Below are positions 11,561 to 21,995 of a stretch of DNA of 64,000 nucleotides, in pieces. The notes under the pieces are model-generated. The model searched no databases and was not told the DNA's origin. It saw nothing but the letters and a program-made list of their open reading frames with translations. This stretch comes from Adineta steineri (lineage: Eukaryota > Rotifera > Eurotatoria > Adinetida > Adinetidae): NCBI GenBank assembly GCA_905250115.1, contig CAJNOI010000080.1, positions 356,907-420,906 on the forward strand, in the 5' to 3' direction. Made by a program: the position numbers and the translations under genes. Within the stretch, counting starts at the first letter, position 1. Every line of letters begins with the position of its first letter.

Positions 11561-12548
11561 TAAAAGCAATGCTCAGTCAAAAAAAGAACGCTGCTACGTA
11601 CTACGATTGGACATACTTTTTCGAACAAAAAAAAATATATTATTTCTGAAAGATTTGAAGACAGGCTAACTACTCATGTATTTATCTCGATTTTGAGATT
11701 CCTGACAGAAACTGACTTTTTTTTATTAATACAGTATTTGTGAATCTTATGAGATTGAAGGAAATCAGTAAATTTAATTAAACTTCATTCTGAATAACTT
11801 TGGGATCATACCATTTTAGTAATTTAATAAATAATACTTTAATATATTTTCATATTTTCGACAACATGTAAGAAACCTACAATGGATTTATTGATTTTAG
11901 CTTTTGTATTTTGACTTCATCAAAGCAAAGTTTACTTTGTTCTCATCAGAAAAGTGAAATTAAATTCATATTCTAATAGAAAATTTTCAAAAATCATATC
12001 TTATTTTATTTCTATCTGCACAAAAAAACCAATGTACAATATATTATATAAAAAACTTGTTTAACGTGACAAATAATGTAATACTTATTATGCATGTGTT
12101 GTAGAATAAACTTATAAGTAATTCTTAGTTTTGAGAGTAAATGAACATTTTATAACTAATGTAAATGGTGAACTAACATCTTGTCGTTTGACATACACAT
12201 TTCTTTTTCCGATTGATCAAAATTTCGAGGTCAATTTTTTTTCAGTATATGCTTAGAAAAGGGCACACACCGCAGTGAAGCCTCTATATAAATAAATGTA
12301 TATGTAATATAGGACATATGAGTTTGAAGGAGAAGCAAAAAAAACCGAAGAAACAAGAAATGTATTCTTTTTTTTATGGAACAGAATAATGCAAGCAGGA
12401 AAGAAAAAGAAAATGAAGAATGTCGTACAGTGTTATATAAAAAAAAACGACAAGAGACCAAACCATCAAGGTTATAAAGGAAGAAGGAGAAAAAAAAGAT
12501 CTTGCTTCGTTTCTTTTTTTTTAGTCTTGTATGTACACGTGATTCACT
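11561..12548. other. Intergenic region upstream of the Gly/Tyr-rich secreted protein gene
   Basis: No gene is seen. The last 200 bases contain A-rich runs and overlapping short open frames on both strands that look like chance. This probably includes the promoter of the gene starting at 12549, but no clear TATA element was found. Confidence 0.4.
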
Positions 12549-13165
12549 ATGAGATGGTTATATTATTCGCAAGTTTTAAACACATTTTTACTTATTATAA
12601 TTCTTTGTTCTTTTATTCAAGGTTTGTTTTTTTAATTGCAAATTCATATACTTATTTTTGTTAACATAATAGTTGATGGCAAAATTCGTCGTCGTCGACA
12701 ATATCTCAGTAATAACTTTGGCGCTTATGCACTTGATCCTGCTGTAGTATCTTATTATGGAACTGGTGGAGGTGGTAGTTACACAGGAAATTCTCAGCAA
12801 AACAATCGTTTCATTGTCGGTGGAGTAGTCTATCAATACCCAACACCTGTGAATGTTATGAGTGGAGGTTCATACGATTCTCAACAATATAATGCTTATC
12901 TAGGTGGATCTGATAGTGCTTATTACTGTAAGATGAATAAATAATATTTTATGAAAAAAACATTTTGTATTGTTTTCTTTTTATAATAGATAATATGAAT
13001 AATATGAAATTGCCAGCACAAGATAGATGGTATCCGGGTTATTATTTTCAAGGATATCCATTTCTACCACTTATAAATAATGCTCAGCGTCACGTGGAAA
13101 TTTCAATCATTACTAAAGTGTTTTTTATAATTTTTACCTGTCTTATTTCTATCAGTATTTTGTAA
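12549..13165 (+). CDS. Secreted Gly/Tyr/Asn-rich protein with GPI-type C-terminal tail
   Basis: Three exons, 12549-12621, 12673-12927 and 12990-13165, give 504 nt, 167 aa; the phases agree. Exon 1 is a signal peptide (MRWLYYSQ, then FLLIIILCSF). The mature chain begins near a basic RRRRQY stretch and is rich in Gly, Tyr, Asn and Gln (YYGTGGGGSYTGNSQQNN), without Cys pairs or a known fold. The last exon ends in an uncharged hydrophobic run (IITKVFFIIFTCLISISIL) right at the C terminus, preceded by a small/polar segment, as expected of a GPI-attachment signal; a single C-terminal membrane anchor is the alternative. Composition recalls structural or surface-coat proteins (inference). Both introns are 51-62 bp. 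The start is chosen because only this ATG gives a signal peptide in phase with exon 2. Confidence 0.75.
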
Positions 13166-14443
13166 AGACTTTTTTTTTATACAACATTTATATATATAGA
13201 TATATATGCGATATAGCATAACAGTAAACCTGAATCATTCTTATGTAGTAGAAAATGAATTGAGTTTGATGTCATTATATATAAACAATTATTCGCTTGC
13301 CATTTATTGAAGTAAAATCCTAGTTGATGTGTCTGAAAATATATATCTAAGATATGATTTCAGTTTCTTTAATTTACCTTATTCGTCTTTTTATTTAACT
13401 TTAATATCAATTATGGCATACGTAAACATACAGATTTTCTATCGTAATTTTTGAAATAAATTCATAAAGTTTGTAATCATTTTATTGAAATAATATAATT
13501 CATATTTCGATGCTTCCATTTATGATGTGCAGATTGTCATTATCAATTATTTACTCTATCTATTTATTAAACTTTGTACTATATCATTAAGATGAAACTT
13601 CATTTATTAAGTACTCATGAAAATCTTAGTAAATATATTTAAGAGAGTATAATTTATTCATCAGTGGCATGCACTTCATAATAAGAAAGAACGTGATTTT
13701 TATGATAATTAATATGTTGTTCTGTTATATTTTTTTATGATATCGTATAAGAAATTCGAAGAAAAACACATCTTAATTCTTTTTATGTAAGTTGATAGTA
13801 AGTCATCATCAAAAATAAAATGAGACGCCTACATATGAGAAACTAGAACATCAATAACCTTAGGCAATTCTTTTATTATTTCTTACTTAAAGAATTGATG
13901 AAATATGAAAATATGATATCTGTTACAATTAGTATTCACTACTAAAAGAAATTTATTATTATAAGAAGTAATGCATAATTACGAGATATCTATCTTACTC
14001 ACTTATGAAAGTTAATAACAGAAGAAAAGAATAATCTAAGATTGAAACACTATAATAAACATCCATCTTGTGTTTAATTCTTTTCTAGTTACTATTGAAT
14101 TGTTTAGTATTGCCATCTGTCGAAATTTTATTCTAAGATAGATAAAGAATAATAAATGCACTATATAGTTTGTCATGTTTTTGTTCATTTTCTCCATCTC
14201 TCAAAGTTCATTAGTTATTTTGTCTCTCGGCAATATTTCTGTTCTTTGTCTCTGTCTATCACCATATCTCATTTATTGTCTTTCTATCTTTGTAAATGTC
14301 AACAGAATAGAAAGCAAATGCATATATAAATCCTCGTGTCATTATTTGCATTTACGTTTCAGCTTCACTGTGTATTTTGTTTTTTTCTTGCTTCATTTAC
14401 CATCGACATTTGATTCTTTTTTTTTTGCACAGTTATAAGATTC
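13166..14443. other. Intergenic, no gene seen
   Basis: AT-rich sequence, with a pyrimidine-rich section at ~14180-14430. An open frame of 87 codons there is Phe/Ser/Leu-rich and lacks coding character. An AG just before the ASCH start (AAG at about 14438-14440) could be a cis- or trans-splice acceptor for that gene. Confidence 0.4.
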
Positions 14444-14895
14444 ATGCTTGTAAAACATTTGTCGGAACCTTGGTTTTCTCTTATTTATTGTGGAAAAAAA
14501 ACTGTTGAAGTTCGTCTTGATAAAGGACATTTTTGTTCATTAAAACCATCTGATACAAGTAAACGAATTTAATTCATTAAAAACTTTATGTTCTTTTTTT
14601 TTTTCTATAATATTTAGTTGAATTCTTCAACGACGATTTAGGTTTTAATATTCGACGAAAATTTTGTGTAAAAGTTATATCAGTTGAAAGATTTGATACA
14701 TTTGAATTAGCATTAGAAAAACATCTTTCACGCGCTTTACCAACAGTTAAAACAGTTGAATTTGGTTGTAAAATCTTACAAAAAATCTATTCAAAAGATA
14801 ACGAATACGATAAATATCCAAAATTAGTTATACATATCGAACGTGTTAGTAGTCTTGTTAACGAATCTATTACACAAAATGACAATAGATCCTAA
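14444..14895 (+). CDS. ASCH-domain protein (130 aa)
   Basis: Two exons, 14444-14558 and 14618-14895, separated by a 59-bp GT-AG intron; 393 nt, 130 aa. The start MLVKHLSEPWFSLI, the KTVEVRLDKG segment and the following TIEFFNDD match the stand-alone ASCH domain (a PUA-like beta-barrel expected to bind nucleic acid), and the length is typical of single-domain members. ASCH domains occur in bacterial proteins and, in animals, in the coactivator TRIP4. The substrate of this protein is unknown. Its last 17 nt overlap the start of the next gene in the +1 frame. Its codon use (AT-rich third positions) is like neighbouring genes, so any transfer would be old. Confidence 0.8.
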
Positions 14896-16000
14896 TGAAA
14901 TCTTTCCTTTTATTCAATTTAATGGTCAAACACCACGTGAACGTGGCTATGAACATGGTACAATCTTATCAGAACGAATAGATAAATCAATCAATATATA
15001 TCGTGAACAATTTTTGAAAAATAAAAATTTTAATGAAAAATATATTTTAAATTTATGTGAACAATATCGTCGTGGTATATCATTATATTCAAATGATTAT
15101 TTAGAAGAACTTGATTCAATAGCTATTTCATCGCGACAAGATCCATTATGGATAATTGCATTAAATTGTCGATTAGAAATTTTAAATCATTTATCATTTG
15201 GTATACAAAATGAATGTACAGTTTTATATAATAAAGAAACATGTCAATTAGCTGAAAATTGGGATTGGATTAAAGATTTTCAACATTTAGCATTTATTAA
15301 TTATATTAAATCGAATGGAATTTTACAAATGATTGAACCTGGTGTTTTAGCAAAAGTAGGTTTTAATTCATATGGAATAGGAGTTACACTGAATTTTGTT
15401 GATCCAGTAACTATATCAACAAATCCTTCAAATATTCCATTACATATTTCATTACGTGCTGTACTTGATCAAGCAAAAACTTATGAACAAGCATTGGATA
15501 TATTCAAACAAAATGGACCTGGTTTCGGTGGACATGTACTTGTTGGTATGTTAGGAAATTCAATTGAATTTTTTGTTTTTAAAAATTTATTTTTCCTAGG
15601 TGATGATAAAGGTCAATGTTGTTGTGTTGAATTTCCAGGTGATGAAGTTCATTTTATTCCAGATCATCCATATCATACAAATCATTTCTTATATACAAAT
15701 AATAATAATGAACATTTTAAAAATACATCACGTTATCAAAATTCATTAGATCGTTATGAACGAGTTAAACAACTTTGGAAAAATAAAACAACATTACAAT
15801 CAATTTTATTTGATTATGATGATAATCAAACATATCCAATATGTAGATCATTTGAACCAAATGATATTGGTCTTGTAGGAACAGTTTGTTCATTGATTAT
15901 GAATTTAAAAGAAAGAACAATGAATATAACAAAAGGAAATCCAAGACAAAATCAAAAATTATATGAATTTCAACTTGATGAGAAAGATATGAATCAATAA
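14879..16000 (+). CDS. C45-family Ntn hydrolase (acyl-CoA:6-APA acyltransferase-like)
   Basis: A single exon encodes 373 aa from the ATG at 14879; an in-frame upstream ATG at 14843 lies inside the ASCH gene and is less likely. The family is the Cys-dependent N-terminal-nucleophile hydrolases (PF03417). The YEHG element lies near the start, ALNCRLE at ~95-100, the nucleophile candidate Cys113 in NECTVL, and LAENWDW at ~124-130, matching the family's QNWDW-type motif. Members cleave themselves before the Cys and then form or break amide bonds; they include fungal isopenicillin-N acyltransferase and the insect enzyme Tan. The amide substrate here cannot be told. The length fits the family. The overlap with the ASCH frame suggests a shared transcript or translational coupling. 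Downstream, 113 bp with AATAAA signals separate it from a convergent gene. Confidence 0.88.
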   Translation: MTIDPNEIFPFIQFNGQTPRERGYEHGTILSERIDKSINIYREQFLKNKNFNEKYILNLCEQYRRGISLYSNDYLEELDSIAISSRQDPLWIIALNCRLEILNHLSFGIQNECTVLYNKETCQLAENWDWIKDFQHLAFINYIKSNGILQMIEPGVLAKVGFNSYGIGVTLNFVDPVTISTNPSNIPLHISLRAVLDQAKTYEQALDIFKQNGPGFGGHVLVGMLGNSIEFFVFKNLFFLGDDKGQCCCVEFPGDEVHFIPDHPYHTNHFLYTNNNNEHFKNTSRYQNSLDRYERVKQLWKNKTTLQSILFDYDDNQTYPICRSFEPNDIGLVGTVCSLIMNLKERTMNITKGNPRQNQKLYEFQLDEKDMNQ

Positions 16001-16113
16001 ATTATTGGAGTTTTTTTATTTTACATTCAAAATTCATATTCTATTTCATATGATTCTAAATAAAAATTTTAATAAATAAATTAGCAAGAATATGATATAA
16101 TATTATTATTATT

Positions 16114-18341
16114 TTAATTTTTCTTTGTAAGTTCTAATTGTTTGAATCGTTTTGTATTTTCTACAAGAGCAATTTCTGTTGGTAATCGTTCCATGCTCGA
16201 TGCTCCAAAGAATCCTTTTATACCATGTGTTCGTGCAAGAATATATTGTACATCATCAGGTTCAGCTATTGGACCACCATGACAAAGAACAATAACTTGA
16301 GGATTGATTTTAATTGAAATATCATGAATAGCTTGAATGAGTGGCACACATTCATCTAATGTATATGAAGATTTAGCTCCAATTGCACCTTTTGTAGTAA
16401 CACCCATATGTGCAACGATAATATCTGCTCCAGCTTCTGTCATTTGTCGAGCTTCATCTTCATTGAATACATATGGTGCAGTTACTAAACCAATTGAATG
16501 AGCTAGACGAATCATTTCAACTTCATGTTCATAACCCATGCCAGTTTCTTCAAGACCCTGACGAAAACGACCATCCATGATGCCAACTGTTGGAAAATTT
16601 TGTACTCCAATGAAACCAGCTTCTTTAATTTGTTTTAATAATTGAGGCATCAATCGAAATGGATCAGTACCACAAACACCAGCAAGAACTGGTGTATATT
16701 TTACAACAGGTAATATTTCACCAGCCATTTCAAAAACAATACCATTAGCATCACTATATGAAAGTAGACCAGCCATTGAACCTCTACCAGCCATACGATA
16801 TCGTCCTGAATTATAAACTATGAGTAGATCGGCACCACCTTCTTCAATACATTTAGCTGAGAGACCAATACCAGCACCTGAACCAATTATAATTCGACCT
16901 TCATTTATAACAGATTTAAGTCGATCTAAACATTCACGACGATTTTTTGGTTTTGACTTCTTTGTCTTCTCTTCAGCTATTTTTTTATGAGATTTATGAA
17001 CTGGTTTGTATTGTATTTGTTCATGTAATGCTTGAACCATAGCATGTGCAAATGATGAATCATTGATTGATTCATCTCTTTCAATAATTTTAACTTTTGT
17101 TTTATCTACATGTTTATGTAATGCTTTAATAAGACATGCATCTGCTTGTTTATCACAAAATGGACCACCATCAACTAAACAATATTCAATATAAAAATAA
17201 ATATATATATATATTTGAATCAAAAATCAATACCTGATATTAAAGAAAATCCACCACGAGGAATAAATACATGTATATGATTAGAACCATGATGTTGATT
17301 GAGTTTTTTAGCAATTATTTCACCTAGTTGAGTACATTCATCTTCTGTTGTTCTCATCAATGTTACTTGAGCATTATGTTCATGTAATAAACGATTTTTA
17401 CTCGTAAATTTTTCTGGTACCGTATTACGAGGACCAAAATTAACCATATCGAGTGCACCAAGTGAAATGACTTGAGGTAATTTTTTTCGTCCAGCAATTT
17501 CTAATCGTTCTGGACCAGCTGATAGTATTCCACCTACAAGTTCATCAGCTAATTCTGTTGTCGTAATATCAAGAACACCATTAATTGAATTAGATTCAAT
17601 CAAACGTTCCATAGCTCGACCACCAATACCAGTTGCATGAAAAATGACAGTATCATATCCAAGTTTTTCTAATTGTTTCTTTGCTTCCATGACACATGGT
17701 GTTGTAACACCAAACATCGTTAAAGCAATTAATGGTGGTGCTTCATCTACTGTTTTTTCTTTTGACTGAACAGTAGATTCATAATAACGTGAAGCCATAG
17801 CAGCAATAGCAACAGCTGAATTAGCTAAAATAGGCTCATTAATACGATTAATTCCACCACCAATATCAGTAACTGAATGCATTAAAGTAACATCAGTTAA
17901 ACCAACAGCTGTATGAGCATTAGTTGAAGCAGCTACTGTTGATACAATTAATTTCGGTAGACCAATAGGTAATATTTTTGATTGTTGTATTGCTTCAGAT
18001 ACAATTGATGTACCACATGAACCACCCAAAGCAAGAATACCATGTAAATGATTTGATTTATAAAGTTCATTTAATTTTAATGTCAGACCTTTTGTCATTA
18101 AATTAAATGCTTCAGGTTTTTCTATTTTATGTTCTTTTAATGCTTTACAATCACCTCCACCAATTTCAAATATTGTTTGTGATGAAATATCAGCAACTGG
18201 TGATGTTTGTTTATTTGATTGAAGACCAACATCAATAAGTAATGTTGAACATGTACCAATATCATCGATTTGTTGTCGAATAAAATCATATTCAACACCT
18301 TTCGTATCAAACGTTCCAATGAGAGCAACTGTTGCAGTCAT
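16114..18341 (-). CDS. Tm-1-like fusion: UPF0261 domain plus TIM-barrel (PF09370) domain
   Basis: Two exons on the minus strand, 18341-17234 and 17174-16114, joined by a 59-bp intron (GT-AG); 2169 nt, 722 aa. The N-terminal ~370 residues are the UPF0261/Tm-1-like ATP-binding domain (ALIGTFDTKGVEYDF at the start, GGSCGTS, FGVTTPCV, FHATGIGGRAMERL). The C-terminal ~280 residues are the TIM-barrel signal-transduction/PEP-hydrolase-like domain (IIGSGAGIGLSAK, GADLLIVYNSGRYRMAG, PVLAGVCGTDPFR, ADIIVAHMGVT). The same order is found in tomato Tm-1 (about 750 aa) and in fungal and bacterial relatives; bacteria often encode the halves separately. The biochemical role is unsettled. Animals are not a usual host of the family, so transfer is a good possibility (inference). 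The start at 18341 is preferred over a far upstream in-frame ATG because it begins the conserved MTATVALIG. Confidence 0.93.
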
Positions 18342-18885
18342 GTTTATATTCACTCTACCGAATGATACTTTACATATGTATATATATATATTTTTTTTGT
18401 CACGCTTCATTGAAAAATCTCATGTCTAAGCGAGATAATTGTATGAAAAATATAAACCTATACATTATAACATACATAGAGTATAAATAAATAAATAAAG
18501 AATGATTTATTGAAATTTAAACTTAACTATTTTTTAATTATCTTTATACTATAATATATATTTACTATTTATCATACAAAAAGTGATTGATATCTAGATA
18601 AACTGCCTCTCTGAACAAATCTCTCAATTCAAATGTATTCTCTTAGATAGAAATGATATACAATTTTCAAATGAATATTGACATCAACAATTTGTTTCAT
18701 TATCTTCGAGTATTCTATTCTTAATCAGATATTTTAAAAATGAATTTTACGGATATTTATCATTTTCTTTATTTGTTGCTTAAAATGGCACTAAAGCCTA
18801 AAAGCAAAAACAAACAATCAAAAGTAATGATGATGTTAAGCATATCTTCTTGTTTGTATGACCATTCCAATCTGGTTCTTTTTGC
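18342..18885. other. Intergenic between Tm-1-like and uS3 genes
   Basis: About 540 bp of AT-rich sequence holding the upstream region of the Tm-1-like gene and the 3' flank of the uS3 gene (both minus strand). No further gene is seen. Confidence 0.5.
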
Positions 18886-19884
18886 TTATTGATAACCAAG
18901 ATTGCCTGGTGCTACTGGTTGTAATTGTCCTTGTTGTTGAGGTGGTAATTGTTGTTGTGGTGGTTGGTTTTGTAATTGTTGAGGATGACCCATTTGTGTT
19001 GGTAACTGAAAAAACAAGAATTCAATATTCAAAAATTAAAAATTGAAAATAAATTTATTTACTGGTTCAACTTTTCGTTCTTTTGGTTCTGAGTATGGTT
19101 GTGAAATAGGTGTTTCGTCTTTTGGTTGAACAATTTGAATATGATCTGGTAATGGTTTTTTAACACCTTTTCCTTCTTTTGGATCATGTGGTAACATGAT
19201 TTTACATTTAATACCAAGTACACCTTGACGTAATAAAACATGTCGTACAGCAAATTGTACATAATCATTAACGGGATCACCCGAATGAATCATTAAACCA
19301 TCAATAAATTTCATTGCTTTAGCACGTTGTCCACGTAATTTACCTGAAACAACGATTTCACAACCTTGTGCACCAGATTCCATAATGAAACGTAAAACAC
19401 CATAACATGCTCTAGAAAAGAACAATATGATTTTATTGTTGAAAGTTTTCTTTTCCAAAATTTACCGTCGTACTGGAAGACCACCCATAAGTTTGTAACG
19501 TAATGATTCGGCTTGAGCAATAGCGCATAAACCACGTGTAACAACTTTTTGGGCGAATAATTCGATTGAATTTTCTGGGTAACCAAAACGTTTTTGGATA
19601 ACTGATGTTAATTCTCGAATACGACGACCTTTTTCACCAAGTACTGCTTGAGTTTTAGTTGCCATAATAATAATTTCTGTTCGTTGTGGTGTTACACGAA
19701 TTTCAAGACCTGAATAACCATCTTCGGCTAATTCACGTGTGAAAAATTCGTTAAGTTCAGCGTGAAAAACACCTTCACGAATAAACTAAATTAATCATAA
19801 AATTTTGTCTTAACAAATGAATTGTTTTTTCTGCAAATAGATCTTTACTTTGCGTTTTTTCGAGATATTAGCTGTGCTAGCCAT
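18886..19884 (-). CDS. RPS3: 40S ribosomal protein uS3
   Basis: Four exons on the minus strand: 19884-19849, 19785-19466, 19411-19063 and 19005-18886; 825 nt, 274 aa. It is a component of the small ribosomal subunit near the mRNA entry channel and contains a type-2 KH domain ([11 protein letters not shown], then the [10 protein letters not shown] loop) and the S3 C-terminal domain ([55 protein letters not shown]). The first exon carries only 12 codons ([12 protein letters not shown]). After the conserved core the last exon adds a Gln/Pro-rich tail of about 39 residues, making the protein about 30 aa longer than the usual ~243. An AG at about 19908, 25 bases before the ATG, may be a splice acceptor for a 5'-UTR intron or leader. 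Confidence 0.96.
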
Positions 19885-20939
19885 GTTTTTATGGTCTCGA
19901 GAATGATCTAAAATTATATTTAAATAATTATGTTTGTAATTGAAAGTATAAGATACAAAAGTAGCGATATAATAAGTACATAAACAAAAAAAAATAACTT
20001 GAATGTAATGATAGAAATAGAAGTGAGACAGCAGTAAAATTTATGGAAATCTATTGGTGAATAATTAGAACTAATGAAGGAAATATGAATTTGATCATCC
20101 ACTTTATTTTAAATTGTATTTTAATGGTTTTTATGTATTTTTTCAGTTATAATATTTTTAAGACGAGAAAATGCACTTGGATTTTTTATGGAGGTCTATG
20201 GACTACAATGACTTGAGCTATCTATCAGAGTGTACTGACATCTGTTGTTTTTATTTCTACTATGATTATTTACTATTGTTATATATACTAAACCAACTTT
20301 GAAATATCAATCATTAGTAAAGTATATATTAACGATTGTCAATTATGGTTTCTAAGAAATAAATTTAGATTTTCTTTGTAACGATATTGATTATACTAAT
20401 TTGTTGAATTATTTAATTAATTATTATGCAATTGACAAAATCTTGTCATCATTATTTCTTTTTTCGGAATAGAAAGTTTCTAGGTTCAGTAAAATGAACA
20501 TCTAACATTATCTTAATAATGTTTTTTTATTTTTTTGATAGAATATAGATACTATAAGGATACAGAAAAAAATTCTCTAAGAAATTATTACTCAGAACTG
20601 TTTACATTATAGTGATTATGGTTCTAATACTGTTGATGACAGCAGCTGGTGTTTTTTTGTCTCCAGTATCTATAATTTTTTGTGAAAAGAGATTATTATC
20701 AATAGTAACTTTTTAGTGTCGATGATCTGAGTAACCGTTTTTGACATCTATTACCTACGTAAAATATTTAAATAAAAATATCATTAACAGAAGATCTGTA
20801 TAATAAAAATTGATTCTATTTAACTATGTCAATGATAATGAATCATTAATAATTAAAAAATTGAACTTTATACTATAGATTTGAGATTACTTCGCTTAGA
20901 AGTAAAAATTAATAAATGAAAAAGTCAAAAAGAGAACAG
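19885..20939. other. Intergenic, no gene seen
   Basis: AT-rich sequence between the uS3 and tRNA-Gly genes. Open frames here are short and lack coding character. Confidence 0.5.
20927..20931 (-). terminator. RNA polymerase III terminator of tRNA-Gly
   Basis: On the minus strand this reads TTTTT, nine bases after the tRNA's discriminator base, as expected of a Pol III stop signal. A second T run follows a few bases on. Confidence 0.6.
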
Positions 20940-21026
20940 TGCGTCGGCCGGGAGTCGAACCCGGGTCGGCTGNNNNNNNNNNGGCTGCTTGGAAGGCAAC
21001 CATGCTAACCGTTACACCACCGACGC
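20940..21026 (-). tRNA. tRNA-Gly (TCC), interrupted by a 10-N assembly gap
   Basis: Read on the minus strand from 21026, the 7-bp acceptor stem GCGTCGG pairs with CCGACGC. The D-arm region TGGTGTAACGGTTAGCAT and the anticodon loop CTTCCAA (anticodon TCC) follow, then a T arm CCGGG/TTCGACT/CCCGG and discriminator A. Ten Ns lie at 20973-20982 in the variable-loop side of the anticodon stem. The five bases on either side of the Ns are the same (GGCTG at 20968-20972 and 20983-20987). Removing the Ns and one copy leaves exactly 72 nt with all stems paired, the usual length of an animal tRNA-Gly. The gene is therefore probably intact and the gap artificial. The internal promoter B box (GGTTCGACTCC) is present. 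Confidence 0.93.
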
Positions 21027-21995
21027 TTGCTTCAACTTATGCTAAGGTATACGATCTTTTGGACTAGATCTCTACTAATAACTTTCTTTCCTTTCGGCAA
21101 GAGTATACGCGACAAAAACTAAATAATATTCTTTGTTATTTAAGATAGTTAGATATTTTATTGACGGCACTTTTATATATATCAGGTAGATGGAATCCAA
21201 AAGAACAATTTAAAAGCTTTTTTTGTTCAATGTTTTTCGAAACCTTAAAAATATCATAATGTTTCATATACTTCAATTCTTCATATATGGTTGCGTAACA
21301 TATTTCACTTTAATCCGAGTCGATATAGTGTTATTTATAATACAAACCAAAGATTTTTATTACGTCTTTTTATTTTCTTCAGTTATATTCAAAACTTAAA
21401 GATATTGTTTAATAGATTATCATAAAGCAAAGACAACGCCTTTCATTTAAATACATAATAATTGACAATAGATATATGTGTATAAAATACCGAAAGATTT
21501 CGAAAGAATATTTATGATATTGTTTATTTTCTTCAAATGACCTGATTGATTAACTAAATTGTCATATTTTGAATACTATAATCAGTTTCGTTTATTTCTA
21601 TCGATAATTACTTGACTATCAATATTTTCACCAAATCATATAGTTTGTATTATTCTTCGTCGATTACATTTTTGTATATATATGAATGCCAACGTAAAAT
21701 TATTTCAGTTACTTCTGACATCTATGTTCTTTTTTTTGAAACAACTCATTGAAACATATCTAAATAAAAAGTTAATATTTAAATCTAATTATTACTTCTA
21801 TATTATTTGTATTTTAAATCCTTTTGTTCTACAATACTCATTCATTCTATCATATCACCAAGACAACATACATTCGTTATGAACACTGAATGAACGATCA
21901 TAACCTTTCCACGTTTGTACGCATTCTATACAATTTCAAAATACACGTGTCCTATTTCATTGCATAGCTTTTTTTTAATTTTAATAATAATAAAC
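21027..21995. other. Intergenic upstream of the NEK4-like kinase gene
   Basis: AT-rich with no gene recognised. It includes the 5' flank of the kinase gene; no clear core-promoter element was found. Confidence 0.4.

Noticed and set aside
14175..14438. Plus-strand ORF upstream of the ASCH gene
   Set aside because: Phe/Ser/Leu-rich translation of a pyrimidine tract; it ends just before the ASCH start and is more likely 5' flank.
18137..18328. Minus-strand ORF of 63 codons
   Set aside because: It is an out-of-frame shadow of the Tm-1-like gene, which has strong domain support.
20973..20982. tRNA intron at the N run
   Set aside because: The Ns lie outside the canonical 37/38 intron site, and the flanking GGCTG duplication explains them as an assembly artefact.
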